34,276 nucleotides of DNA. It comes from a bacterium (GTDB lineage Bacteria; Actinomycetota; Acidimicrobiia; Spongiisociales; UBA5794). Under the pieces are notes generated by a model. That model was not told the DNA's origin. It was given only the letters and a program-made list of their open reading frames with translations, and made no database searches. Positions 16,180-24,322 of the stretch are shown here, in pieces. The stretch covers positions 1-34,276 of the forward strand of contig JAAELU010000743.1 of NCBI GenBank assembly GCA_024226255.1, given 5' to 3'. Position 1 is the first letter of the stretch; every line of letters starts with the position of its first letter. The position numbers and the translations under genes are program-made.

Positions 16180-17376
16180 ATGCCGCGTTGGCAAGAGATC
16201 AAACCACTCGTCAAGATCCGGCCGCCCGGCTTCGGGCCCGAGGCGCGTTTGGCTTCTGCGGCATCGATCTGGGACCTGCGCGAAATCGCTCGACGCCGCA
16301 CACCATGCGCCCCGTTCGACTACACCGACGGCGCCGCCGACCAGGAGGTCGCGATGCGCCGCTCCCGCGAGGCGTACGGCCGGGTCGAGTGGCAGGACGT
16401 CACTGTGCTCCGCGACGTGTCGGCAGTCGACACCTCGACAAGCCTCCTCGGCGCACCATCCTCCATGCCGCTGGCGCTGGCGCCGACCGGCTTCACCCGC
16501 ATGCTGCAGCACGAGGGTGAACCGGCCATCGGACGAGCCGCTCAGCGGGCCGGCGTCACGTACGCGCTGTCGACACTGGGGACGACGACTCCCGAGGATC
16601 TGGCGTCCGCCGCGCCTGACCTCAACCGATGGTTCCAGCTCTATCTGTTCAAGGACCGCGACTTCAGCCAGGAGCTCCTCGAGAGAGCAAAGGACTCCGG
16701 CTACTCAGCAGTCATCCTCACCGTCGATACGGCTGTCGCCGGCGCCCGGCTGCGCGACATTCGCAACGGACTCACCATTCCGCCGTCGCTCACCCTCAAG
16801 ACGCTGTTCGACATGGCCCGGCACCCAGCCTGGTGGTACAACCTGCTGACGACCGAGCCCCTCGAATTTGCCACATTTCGCAACTTCGATGGCACAGTGG
16901 CGGAACTGGTCACCTCCGTATTCGACCCGGCACTCAATTGGGCAGATATCGACTGGATGCGGCAGCACTGGCAGGGCCCGTTGGTCGTCAAGGGCATTCA
17001 GAGCGTCGAGGACGCCCGCAAAGCCGTCGACCACGGCGCCGACGCCGTGATTGTGTCCAACCATGGCGGCCGCCAACTCGATCGAGCGCCGACGACCTTC
17101 GAACTCCTCCCCGACGTTGTCGATGCGGTCGGCGAGAAGATCGAGGTGTATGTGGACGGCGGCATCATGGACGGAGGCGACGTTGTTGCTGCGGTCGCCC
17201 AGGGCGCCACCGCAGCCCTCATCGGAAGGGCTTACCTGTACGCGCTGATGGCCGGCGGCGAACATGGAGTAGACCGGGCTCTCGAGATGTTCTCGGCCGG
17301 AATTGAGCGCACCATGCAGCTGCTCGGAGTCGCCTCCCTGAAGGAACTGGACCGTGGTCACCTGAAGATGAGATAG
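16180..17376 (+). CDS. lldD: FMN-dependent alpha-hydroxyacid dehydrogenase, LldD2-like
   Basis: This enzyme oxidises an L-2-hydroxyacid, probably L-lactate to pyruvate, using FMN; LldD-type enzymes pass electrons to the respiratory chain at the inner membrane face. The 398-residue TIM-barrel protein has the segments RRRTPCAPFDYTDGAA, ALAPTGFTRMLQHEGE, TVDTAVAGARLRDIRNGL and the active-site motif SNHGGRQLDRAPT (about 293-305, with catalytic His), all close to mycobacterial LldD2. Start: ATG 16180 gives the family N-terminus, though the ribosome-like GAAGGAG is 18 bp upstream and would better suit a CTG at 16168. A gene fragment and a repeat lie upstream. Confidence 0.9.
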   Translation: MPRWQEIKPLVKIRPPGFGPEARLASAASIWDLREIARRRTPCAPFDYTDGAADQEVAMRRSREAYGRVEWQDVTVLRDVSAVDTSTSLLGAPSSMPLALAPTGFTRMLQHEGEPAIGRAAQRAGVTYALSTLGTTTPEDLASAAPDLNRWFQLYLFKDRDFSQELLERAKDSGYSAVILTVDTAVAGARLRDIRNGLTIPPSLTLKTLFDMARHPAWWYNLLTTEPLEFATFRNFDGTVAELVTSVFDPALNWADIDWMRQHWQGPLVVKGIQSVEDARKAVDHGADAVIVSNHGGRQLDRAPTTFELLPDVVDAVGEKIEVYVDGGIMDGGDVVAAVAQGATAALIGRAYLYALMAGGEHGVDRALEMFSAGIERTMQLLGVASLKELDRGHLKMR

Positions 17377-17469
17377 CCGTCTCATACTTTGTCGACGGAG
17401 CCGGAGCGCGTTTCGCTTGGCGCAATCTGACCGCGTTCAGGCAACAGGTAAGGACTACGGTGCAGCCAT

Positions 17470-19431
17470 ATGACCTCAGAACTCACCGACTACACAGTCC
17501 TCACACCTGAAACCACACTCGGCGTCGTCGCGGACTCTCTCCGCGAGGCCGACGAGCTGATCGCTGCTGCGGTCGATATCGACGAGCCACGGACCTATGC
17601 CAACACGCTGGCTCCCCTGGACGCGGCGATCACCCTCACCAACGATGCCTACGGGGTCGGCGGCTTCATGTCGCAGGTCCACCCCGACGAAGCCATCCGT
17701 GCGGCCGGCGCCGAGGCGGAAGAGCTGCACAGCAAGTGGCTCGCCGGCTTGGCCTTTCGCCGCGATCTTCATGAAGCAGTGAAGTCCTACAGCGAAGCGG
17801 GCGACGCGACCGGCCTCACCGGCGAGGAACGGCGCAACCTCGAGTTCTGGCTTCGTGACTTCCGCCAGGCGGGCCAGGATCTGTCGCAGGACAAACGTGA
17901 AGAGATCGAGCAGCTGCGCAATCGCCTCATCGAGCTCAATGTCGCACTCGAGCGCAACCTGGCCGAGTGGGAGGACGGCATCGACATGACGGCCGACCAG
18001 CTTGCCGGAATGCCCGACAACTACCTGGAACGCCTCGAGCCGGGGAAACACGCCGGCACGCACCGGGTCACAGTCGCCTACCCCGACTACGTGCCGTTCA
18101 TGGATCAGGCCACCAACAGGGATGCCCGGCAGTGGCTGCAGTTCAAGTTTCTCAACCGCGCCGCCACCGCCAACATGCCGCTCCTCAACGAAGCGGTACA
18201 GGTGCGCTGGGAGATTGCTCGCAAGCTCGGATATTCCAGCTTTGCCGACTACGCCATGGAAACGAAGATGGCCGACCCCGATGCGGTCGCCGACTTTTAC
18301 GCCTCGATCGTGCCCGGTCTCACCAGTTTGGGACAGAGTGAGCTGGCGTTGCTCCGGCCCCTCATGGAGGCCGACAATCCTGGAGAGCCCATCGAGCAAT
18401 GGGACTGGAGTTACTACGACGCCATGCAGCGCAAACAGGACTTCGGCGTCGACGACAACGAGGTTGCCGAGTACTTCCCTCTCGAAGCCGTGGTTGCCGG
18501 GATGTTCGACATCTGCGGTGACATGTTCGGCATCGACTTCACCGAAGTGGCCAACCCAAAAACGTGGCACCCCGACGTGTCCGTCTACACGATTGCCGAT
18601 CGCGCCTCCGGACGGACGATCGCCCACTACTACGCCGACCTCCACCCTCGTCCCGGCAAGTTCAGCCACGCCGCGTGCTGGCGGCTGCAGGCCGGAGTGA
18701 ACACACCTGACGGCTACCGACATCCGGTGACGGTGGTGGCTGCCAATTTCACCAAGCCGACCGAGGATGCTCCCTCGCTCCTCAAGCACGATGAGGCGGT
18801 GACCCTGTTCCACGAGTTTGGTCACGTCCTGCACAACGCACTGACCGAGGTAGCGCTGCCCCGCTTCTCCGGGACGCAGACCGAGCGTGACTTCGTGGAA
18901 GCCCCGTCGCAGATCATGGAGAACTGGATGTGGGAGCCCGAAGTCTTGGGCCGTTTCGCCCGTCATCACGAGACCGGCGAACCGATTCCTGCCGACCTCG
19001 TCGCCAAGATGGTTGCAGCCCGCGATCAGAACGTTGCCCTCAAGACGCTGCGTCAGGTCTTCTACGGCCATTACGACCTGGCTTTGCACGGTGGCCACGG
19101 TCCGATGGACGCGGATGATGCCTACTACGAACACGTTGCGCTGACATTGCTGCCGCCGCACCAGGCGACGCACCTAGGGGCCAGCTTCGGTCATATGGCC
19201 AGCGACGGGTACGTCGCCGGCTACTACGGATACCTGTGGTCCAAGGTGTACGGGGACGACATGTTCTCGGTCTTCTCGGACGAGGGCGTGCTCAACCCGG
19301 CAGTCGGCGAGCGCTACCGCCGAGCGATCCTCGCCAAGGGTGGAACCATCAGCGGCATGGACCTACTGCGCGGATTCCTCGGTCGGGAACCGTCGAGCGA
19401 AGCTTTCCTCCGCCAGATCGGACTTGGGTAG
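17470..19431 (+). CDS. M3-family zinc oligopeptidase
   Basis: The 653-residue protein is a cytosolic thimet-oligopeptidase/Dcp-like metallopeptidase that breaks down short peptides. The zinc site HEFGH is at residues 448-452, with the third ligand Glu in the following VEAPSQIMENWMW segment; the first 400 residues are largely helical, as in M3 enzymes, and the length is normal. The C-terminal part contains YGYLWSKVYGDDMF, typical of the family. No signal peptide is present. The gap before the gene (93 bp) holds TACGGT 9 bp before the ATG, a possible leaderless -10. An inverted 7-bp-repeat structure starts at its stop codon. Confidence 0.93.
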   Translation: MTSELTDYTVLTPETTLGVVADSLREADELIAAAVDIDEPRTYANTLAPLDAAITLTNDAYGVGGFMSQVHPDEAIRAAGAEAEELHSKWLAGLAFRRDLHEAVKSYSEAGDATGLTGEERRNLEFWLRDFRQAGQDLSQDKREEIEQLRNRLIELNVALERNLAEWEDGIDMTADQLAGMPDNYLERLEPGKHAGTHRVTVAYPDYVPFMDQATNRDARQWLQFKFLNRAATANMPLLNEAVQVRWEIARKLGYSSFADYAMETKMADPDAVADFYASIVPGLTSLGQSELALLRPLMEADNPGEPIEQWDWSYYDAMQRKQDFGVDDNEVAEYFPLEAVVAGMFDICGDMFGIDFTEVANPKTWHPDVSVYTIADRASGRTIAHYYADLHPRPGKFSHAACWRLQAGVNTPDGYRHPVTVVAANFTKPTEDAPSLLKHDEAVTLFHEFGHVLHNALTEVALPRFSGTQTERDFVEAPSQIMENWMWEPEVLGRFARHHETGEPIPADLVAKMVAARDQNVALKTLRQVFYGHYDLALHGGHGPMDADDAYYEHVALTLLPPHQATHLGASFGHMASDGYVAGYYGYLWSKVYGDDMFSVFSDEGVLNPAVGERYRRAILAKGGTISGMDLLRGFLGREPSSEAFLRQIGLG

Positions 19432-19536
19432 AAGCCAGAAACCAGAAGTCGAAACGGCAACGCCGCCTCAGACCTCCGGCACCGTCGAGTCAAGTTCATC
19501 TTGGCTCTCATCTGACTTCTGACTTCTGATTTCTGG
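19430..19536. repeat. Inverted arms built from 7-bp tandem units
   Basis: At 19430-19450 three imperfect heptads (AGAAGCC, AGAAACC, AGAAGTC) run one way; at 19511-19536 the reverse-complement type runs back (TCTGACT twice, TCTGATT, then TCTGG). GACTTCTGATTTCTGG pairs with the first arm at 15 of 16 positions. It lies between the convergent M3 peptidase and DinB-like genes and may end transcription on both strands. Confidence 0.65.
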
Positions 19537-19540
19537 GCAC

Positions 19541-20092
19541 TCACGATCGAATCTGATCGAAGCCGTTGAGCACGTCGCGGAAATGGTGTGCGGGATCATG
19601 GACCAGATAGCGGGCAAAGGTCTCCACCGTGAAGGCCGCTCCGTCACTTCGAAAGCCCGTGCGCTGCCAATCGTCTCCCGATACCGACTCGAAGTGGCTC
19701 GCCAGTGTCTCCGCATTGGCAGCCAGAGCGACGGCCACCTCCGCCGGATCGGATGAGGCGTAGTCCTTGTCCACCGCCGTGGCATCCTGATCCCAGTTCG
19801 GATAGTGCGGCCCGTCCTCAGCGAGCATGAGACCCAACCGGTAGTCGTACAGCTCAAAGACGTCGCGAACGTGGGCTGCATACTCCAGGGCCGACCAACG
19901 ATCCTCCTGGGGCCGGCGCCGCAGCAAAGCCTCGTCGTATCGCAGCACCTCAGTCCAGTCGGCGGCGATCGATCGAATCATGACCGACACGTCCTCGATC
20001 GCGAAGTAGCGCACCTCGAACTCACACTCGGGGCACATCTCGTTGAGCACCCAGGTCCAGTCCTTGTCGTCAGCAAACGGCTTGTCGTTCAT
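19541..20092 (-). CDS. DinB-like four-helix-bundle protein
   Basis: The 183-residue protein matches the DinB/YfiT-type metal-binding helix bundle. The segments RWSALEYAAHVRDVFELYDYR and ARYLVHDPAHHFRDVLNGFD carry the usual His residues (one in the first, HxxxH in the second). Some members are thiol transferases for bacillithiol or mycothiol; the substrate here is unknown. A CPECEF motif sits at the N-terminus. I start at ATG 20092; the frame stays open for another 96 codons upstream, but that part only reads through repeat R1 and has arginine-rich, low-information sequence. Confidence 0.82.
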   Translation of the reverse strand: MNDKPFADDKDWTWVLNEMCPECEFEVRYFAIEDVSVMIRSIAADWTEVLRYDEALLRRRPQEDRWSALEYAAHVRDVFELYDYRLGLMLAEDGPHYPNWDQDATAVDKDYASSDPAEVAVALAANAETLASHFESVSGDDWQRTGFRSDGAAFTVETFARYLVHDPAHHFRDVLNGFDQIRS

Positions 20093-20139
20093 CCGAGCGA
20101 TGTTACGCGCCAGCCGAGAGCGGCGGAGCGCGCGTGTAG

Positions 20140-20405
20140 GTCTCCTCCCCCGTCGAACGACGCAGTCGGGCGACGTTTGGGGGAGGTGGGCCGGCCGCTC
20201 TGGGCCGGCTCGGTGGGGGCTGCGGAGGGCGCAATAACGCCGCAACACGCGCCGGCGCACACCCACCGCCGCGGCGAACGCGGCTTTCTCTCGCTTCGCA
20301 CCGTTCGCCTCTTCTACTACCTCCGCTTCCCCCCTAGGCTCGCAAAGCCTCGCCACTCCGCCCAACTGTGACCCGCCCAAGGCGGCGTGTCACGGGGGGA
20401 GAGAC
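20140..20405. repeat. Structured intergenic repeat, copy R1
   Basis: This 266-bp element lies between pcnB and the DinB-like gene. It opens with hairpin 1 (CCTCCCCC-GTCG at 20144-20155, CGAC-GTTT-GGGGGAGG at 20171-20186, with GAC/GTC at the tip). A short stem follows, GCCGGCC/GGCCGGC (20190-20209). It closes with hairpin 2 (CTCCGCCC-AACT-GTGA at 20356-20371, TCAC-GGGGGGAG at 20390-20401, tip CCGCC/GGCGG). The ends GTCTCCTCCCCC and GGGGGGAGAGAC are near inverted repeats. Compare R2, R3 and R4. Confidence 0.88.
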
Positions 20406-20423
20406 AGCGTCTAGGCCGCCGGT

Positions 20424-21806
20424 CTAGTCGCGGTTCTGGTTCCAGTCGTCGAGGAGGCGAAAGGCCTCCTCTTCGCTGTAAGGGCCGTCCTCGATCCGGT
20501 GCTCGAGAAGCATGCGCATCGCCTGGCCGACGCGCGGTCCCGGTTCGAGGCTGAGGTATTCCATGACCTGAGTGCCATCGATGGGTGGCCGCAGAGCATC
20601 GAGTTCCTCCTTCTGGCGCAGGTCGGCGATTCGTTCCTCGAGCTCATCGATACCTCGCTGGATGGCGCGGGCCCGACGTTCGTTGCGAGTGGTGACATCG
20701 CACCGGACCAACTCGTTGAGCATGTCGAGCAGCGGTCCGGCGTCGCGTACGTATCGACGCACGGCTGAGTCTGTCCAACCCATCTTGAAGGTGTGGGGCC
20801 GCATATGGAGGAACACCAGGTCGGACACGTCCTTGACCTCTTGGCTCGAGAAGCGCAGCTCCTTCATCCGCCGTCGCGCCATCCGGGCACCGACCACCTC
20901 GTGGTGATGGAACGTGACCCCCGCAGGTGTGAATGCCCGGGTATCCGGCTTGCCGATGTCGTGAAGTAGCGCCGCCAGGCGGAGTTCGAGGATGGGCGAG
21001 GTCTTGGCGACGACAGCGATCGAGTGTGCCAGGACGTCCTTGTGCCGATGGTGTGGATCCTGCTGCAACTCGAGTGCGGTGAATTCGGGAATGAATTGCT
21101 CTGCCAGGCCAACCTGGACCATCCCGACGAGCGCGTCGGCCACGTGGTCGCCGACCAACAGCTTGCTGAACTCCTGTCGGATTCGTTCTGCCGAAATGAT
21201 CTGGAGCCGATCGGCCATCGCCGAGACTGCGCCGAGAGCCTCCTCCGTCGGAGCAAAACCCAGCGTCGATAGAAACCGGAACAGCCGCAGCATGCGCAAC
21301 GGATCATCCCCAAACGCTATCTCTGGATCGAGCGGGGTCCGCAGGATTCCTTGGAAGAGATCATTCAGGCCACCGTGAGGATCCAGCAGTTCGGGATCGC
21401 CCCCACCGATTCGCAACGCCATCGCATTGACGGTGAAATCACGCCGCGACAAGTCCTCGCCGATATCACTCGAGTAGGACACTTGGGGTTTGCGGCTGTC
21501 GTCCGAGTAGACCTCGGAACGGTACGTTGTGATTTCATAGATGTGGCCGTCGTGAATCGCCCCGATCGTGCCGAACCGTTGTCCCGCCAGATACAGATCG
21601 TGGGCCCAGGGGTGCACGATCTCCTTGATACGGTCCGGATGGGCATCAGTCGTGAAGTCCAGGTCATCGATAGGACGCCCGAGAAGCGCATCGCGAACGC
21701 TACCGCCGACGAGCGCCAGTTCGTGGCCGGCCTCGTGAAACAAGACGGACAAACGGCCGGCGGGGCTATCGGCGCGCAGCAGTGGTTCGAGACGCGGAGG
21801 GATCAT
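20424..21806 (-). CDS. pcnA/cca: CCA tRNA nucleotidyltransferase
   Basis: This class II nucleotidyltransferase adds or repairs the 3' CCA end of tRNAs. The 460-residue protein has the head-domain motif LVGGSVRDALLGRPIDDLDFTT (G-S then DxD, about residues 33-54), the RRDFTVNAMAL motif, the DDPLRMLRLFRF motif and a C-terminal HD domain (LLHDIGKP, about 280). These are classical for the actinobacterial enzyme. In mycobacteria the homologue sits next to the sigM-trxB block; here about 9 kb of other genes separate them. Its start is 38 bp after the stop of the amidinohydrolase gene. Confidence 0.95.
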   Translation of the reverse strand: MIPPRLEPLLRADSPAGRLSVLFHEAGHELALVGGSVRDALLGRPIDDLDFTTDAHPDRIKEIVHPWAHDLYLAGQRFGTIGAIHDGHIYEITTYRSEVYSDDSRKPQVSYSSDIGEDLSRRDFTVNAMALRIGGGDPELLDPHGGLNDLFQGILRTPLDPEIAFGDDPLRMLRLFRFLSTLGFAPTEEALGAVSAMADRLQIISAERIRQEFSKLLVGDHVADALVGMVQVGLAEQFIPEFTALELQQDPHHRHKDVLAHSIAVVAKTSPILELRLAALLHDIGKPDTRAFTPAGVTFHHHEVVGARMARRRMKELRFSSQEVKDVSDLVFLHMRPHTFKMGWTDSAVRRYVRDAGPLLDMLNELVRCDVTTRNERRARAIQRGIDELEERIADLRQKEELDALRPPIDGTQVMEYLSLEPGPRVGQAMRMLLEHRIEDGPYSEEEAFRLLDDWNQNRD

Positions 21807-21844
21807 GGCGCGAAGGGTAATCAGTAACTCGGCGCCCTAGGGAG

Positions 21845-22690
21845 TTACGCGATCTGAGCCAGTTCGACCCCGAGCTCGATGTCGAGCGGCAGCGTGAGGC
21901 AGCGTACCGCGCCGCCCGCCTTGAGGAACTCGTCGACGGGGGCGATGACGGAGGTGAAGCCGCGGCGCTCCAGCTCGCGGCGAAGCCGGGGGCTGGCGGC
22001 AGGTGAAATCACAGTCTCACCAACCACGATCGAATTGGCGGAGAAGGATTGCGCCTCATCATCAGTCAACAGGATCGGGTCTGGGACAACGCTCTTGATC
22101 GTACGGAGCCCAGCGCTGGTCAACCCCGACGGAGCCACCAGGGCGGAGCGGTCATTGAGGGGCGAAAACACGATGTCGATGTGATAGAACCGCGGGTCAC
22201 GCAACTCGATCGGCGTGAAGTCCCAACCGAGGTTCTCCGACAACTCACTCCACGCTCTCAGCTTTGTACGCTGGCCGTAGCCCGCGATCAACCTGTCGCG
22301 GAAGGGGAGGGCATCGCCCATCCCCTCGAACGTTGCGGCCCCTACCTCGGCGACTTCGTATCCGGCGCCCGCCGCCCATTGGGCCGCCAGCTGGGGCTCC
22401 CGTGCCCGTTCCGCAAAGCGCATCCTTGCCGGAGCGAACACACCGTCGGCCATGATGCCGGCGTTGGCGGTGAAGACCATGTCGGGCAGATCGGGGTCGG
22501 GAGTAATCGTCGACACCTTGCCCCCAGCGGTCTCGATCGCTCCAACCAGCCCGCCCCATTGGTCGCGAGCGGCCTTTGGGTCAACCGGCTCATCTGCGGT
22601 CATCCAGGGGTTGATGGCATACTCGACAGTGAAATGGTCGGGAGGACACATCAAGTAATGGTGACCCCATCCAAGGTTGGTAGCGCTCAT
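21845..22690 (-). CDS. Guanidino-group-modifying enzyme (arginine dihydrolase or DDAH type)
   Basis: This 281-residue protein belongs to the pentein fold of arginine- or dimethylarginine-hydrolysing enzymes. The segments LMCPPDHFTVEYAINPWM, DMVFTANAGIM, FEGMGDAL, FYHIDIVFSPL and GGAVRCLTLPLD (with the catalytic Cys near the C-terminus) resemble the catalytic domain of ArgZ/AgrE arginine dihydrolase as well as DDAH. It is thus likely to release ornithine or citrulline from an arginine compound. The start at 22690 has GAAGGAG upstream. The divergent XRE-cupin gene suggests local control. Confidence 0.85.
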   Translation of the reverse strand: MSATNLGWGHHYLMCPPDHFTVEYAINPWMTADEPVDPKAARDQWGGLVGAIETAGGKVSTITPDPDLPDMVFTANAGIMADGVFAPARMRFAERAREPQLAAQWAAGAGYEVAEVGAATFEGMGDALPFRDRLIAGYGQRTKLRAWSELSENLGWDFTPIELRDPRFYHIDIVFSPLNDRSALVAPSGLTSAGLRTIKSVVPDPILLTDDEAQSFSANSIVVGETVISPAASPRLRRELERRGFTSVIAPVDEFLKAGGAVRCLTLPLDIELGVELAQIA

Positions 22691-22772
22691 AGAAACTCCT
22701 TCGTCCCGGACGGAGCGGCGCAACCCTTGGTCAACCGGCTCGGTCAACAGGCTGACCGTATCGTGCAATGTG

Positions 22773-22804
22773 TTATACCACTATATACTGACTACACGGT
22801 ATAA
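22773..22804. promoter_or_regulatory. Palindromic operator between divergent genes
   Basis: TTATACC (22773-22779) and GGTATAA (22798-22804) are perfect inverted repeats separated by 18 bp. The AT-rich centre carries TATACT (22784-22789), a candidate -10 for the + strand, and TATAGT (22785-22780) for the minus strand. It is a likely binding site for the XRE-cupin regulator, controlling both the amidinohydrolase gene and itself. Confidence 0.62.
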
Positions 22805-22830
22805 GGAAATGACTTTCTAGAGGGAACTCC

Positions 22831-23433
22831 ATGGCGACAGATGAGGCGGCGGTAGGCCCCACGGTCACAGATGCGGTGGCGCGCAACGTTCGGGAAGCCC
22901 GCGCCGAGCGCGGATGGACACTCGACAAACTCGCTACTCGATCCGGTGTGAGCAAGGGAATGGTCGTGCAGATCGAACAAGGTCGCACCAATCCGAGCAT
23001 CGGCACCCTGTCCAAGATCTCAGACGCATTAGGCGTTTCGCTACCAGACTTGGTAGACAGCGGCGATGTTCCGATCGTCCGTGTGGTCCCCGGCGACGAG
23101 GCGACTCTGCTCTGGGAAACCCCATCCGGCAGCTCGGCTCGCCTCCTGGTGGGCGGCCGCAAGCCCGACTTCATCGAAATCTGGGAATGGGTACTAGTTC
23201 CCGGTGAGCGCTACGACGGCCGGGCCCACCCCATTGGCATTCGTGAGCTGCTGCATGTCGATCAAGGGGAGTTGACGCTGGTAGTCGGCGACGAGGTCCA
23301 CACGGTGAGCGAAGGGGCTTCGGCCTCGTACTCGGGCGACCAGCCCCACGAATACCGCAATGACACGGCCGGGCCGGTACGCCTCATCCTGGTCATGGTC
23401 GACCCATCGGGAGCTCGCTCTCTAGACCTATGA
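22831..23433 (+). CDS. XRE-family regulator with C-terminal cupin domain
   Basis: The 200-residue protein has an N-terminal helix-turn-helix (VREARAERGWTLDKLATRSG through KGMVVQIEQGRTNPSIGTL, about residues 20-62) and a C-terminal cupin sensor (about 125-195; LLHVDQGELTLVVGDE, YSGDQPHEYRNDT). This layout is that of PuuR/SutR-like repressors, which often sense amino acids, polyamines or related small molecules. The start has GAGGGA upstream. It is divergent from an arginine-type hydrolase, so an arginine- or polyamine-related ligand is plausible but not shown. About 110 bp to the next gene holds nothing clear. Confidence 0.9.
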   Translation: MATDEAAVGPTVTDAVARNVREARAERGWTLDKLATRSGVSKGMVVQIEQGRTNPSIGTLSKISDALGVSLPDLVDSGDVPIVRVVPGDEATLLWETPSGSSARLLVGGRKPDFIEIWEWVLVPGERYDGRAHPIGIRELLHVDQGELTLVVGDEVHTVSEGASASYSGDQPHEYRNDTAGPVRLILVMVDPSGARSLDL

Positions 23434-23547
23434 GACGGCGGATAGGTGCCCGTTGGGCGACGGATGGGATTGCCCAGAGGCTCGTATTCCGTAGAGCGTA
23501 TTGTGTGATACTTGTTACTCGATACAAGCCCCAAGAGTCTCAACCAG

Positions 23548-24195
23548 TCAGATGCGCCACCGCGAGGCAAGCGCATCGGCGTACTCGTTCCACAGATAGC
23601 CGGAGTGTGCCGCGATCCATTCGAGCTTGAGTTCGGGCCGGGCCCGGAATGTCCGATAGAGCGGACGCACTAGGTCGAGATTCTCTACGGGGCCGGTCTT
23701 GCGCTTCCACCCTCGCTTCTCCCAGCCGGCCGCCCACTCGTTGATTGTCTGGACCACCAAGCGGCTATCGGCGTAGAGCGTTGCCGATTCACCCTCCGGC
23801 ACCAGATTGGCTGCCTCCATGGCGGCGATGAGCTCCATACGATTGTTGGTGGTGTCCGGGTCATGACCACATGCTTCGGCGATCACCTCTCCGTTGCGGA
23901 CGTAGACCGCCCCCCAGCCACCGGGCCCCGGATTAGGCACCGCTCCCCCGTCGGTGAAGACACCGGTGTCGGGGCCATCGGTGAACTCGGCGAGGACCTC
24001 GTCGGTTGTGAGAATCACATCCTTGGTACGGGAGCGCTTCTTCCTCTTGGACGTGGATTGATTTGAACCGGTCGTGCCCTTGGCGGCGTCACGACAATCC
24101 ATACACTGGCGCGGCGTCCAACCCGGGTACTTGTCGAGCACATGCTGCGGTAGAGAAAAGGACTTGGCGCAGTCCTGACACGTAAATGTGGCCAT
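23548..24195 (-). CDS. rnhA: Ribonuclease HI with N-terminal zinc ribbon
   Basis: RNase HI cuts the RNA of RNA-DNA hybrids. The 215-residue protein has the fold's acidic residues in VFTDGGAVPNPGPGGWG (Asp), NRMELIAAMEA (Glu), LYADSRLVV (Asp) and HSGYLWNEYADALA (Asp). Before the nuclease (residues 1-36) is a CxxC-x(n)-CxxC ribbon (TCQDC and QCMDC) followed by a basic Lys/Arg linker. This ribbon resembles the short zinc-ribbon domain found alone or fused in many bacteria and replaces the usual hybrid-binding N-terminus; it may help bind nucleic acid. Confidence 0.93.
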   Translation of the reverse strand: MATFTCQDCAKSFSLPQHVLDKYPGWTPRQCMDCRDAAKGTTGSNQSTSKRKKRSRTKDVILTTDEVLAEFTDGPDTGVFTDGGAVPNPGPGGWGAVYVRNGEVIAEACGHDPDTTNNRMELIAAMEAANLVPEGESATLYADSRLVVQTINEWAAGWEKRGWKRKTGPVENLDLVRPLYRTFRARPELKLEWIAAHSGYLWNEYADALASRWRI

Positions 24196-24243
24196 GGCGG
24201 CGGACCCTAGTGCACCACCAAAACATCTCCGCCCACAACGCGA

Positions 24244-24279
24244 CGATGGCGGCTCGGTCCTAGCCCGGTGCCGCCATCG
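24244..24279 (-). terminator. Terminator-like hairpin after pilT
   Basis: CGATGGCGGC (24244-24253) and GCCGCCATCG (24270-24279) form a perfect 10-bp stem with a 16-nt loop. It lies 44 bp beyond the pilT stop and before the start of rnhA, which is transcribed in the same direction. There is no run of T after it on the minus strand. Confidence 0.55.
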
Positions 24280-24322
24280 CTACGTGGCGCCAGCGTCTGG
24301 AGCCAGGTCTGTTGTGTGGGAC

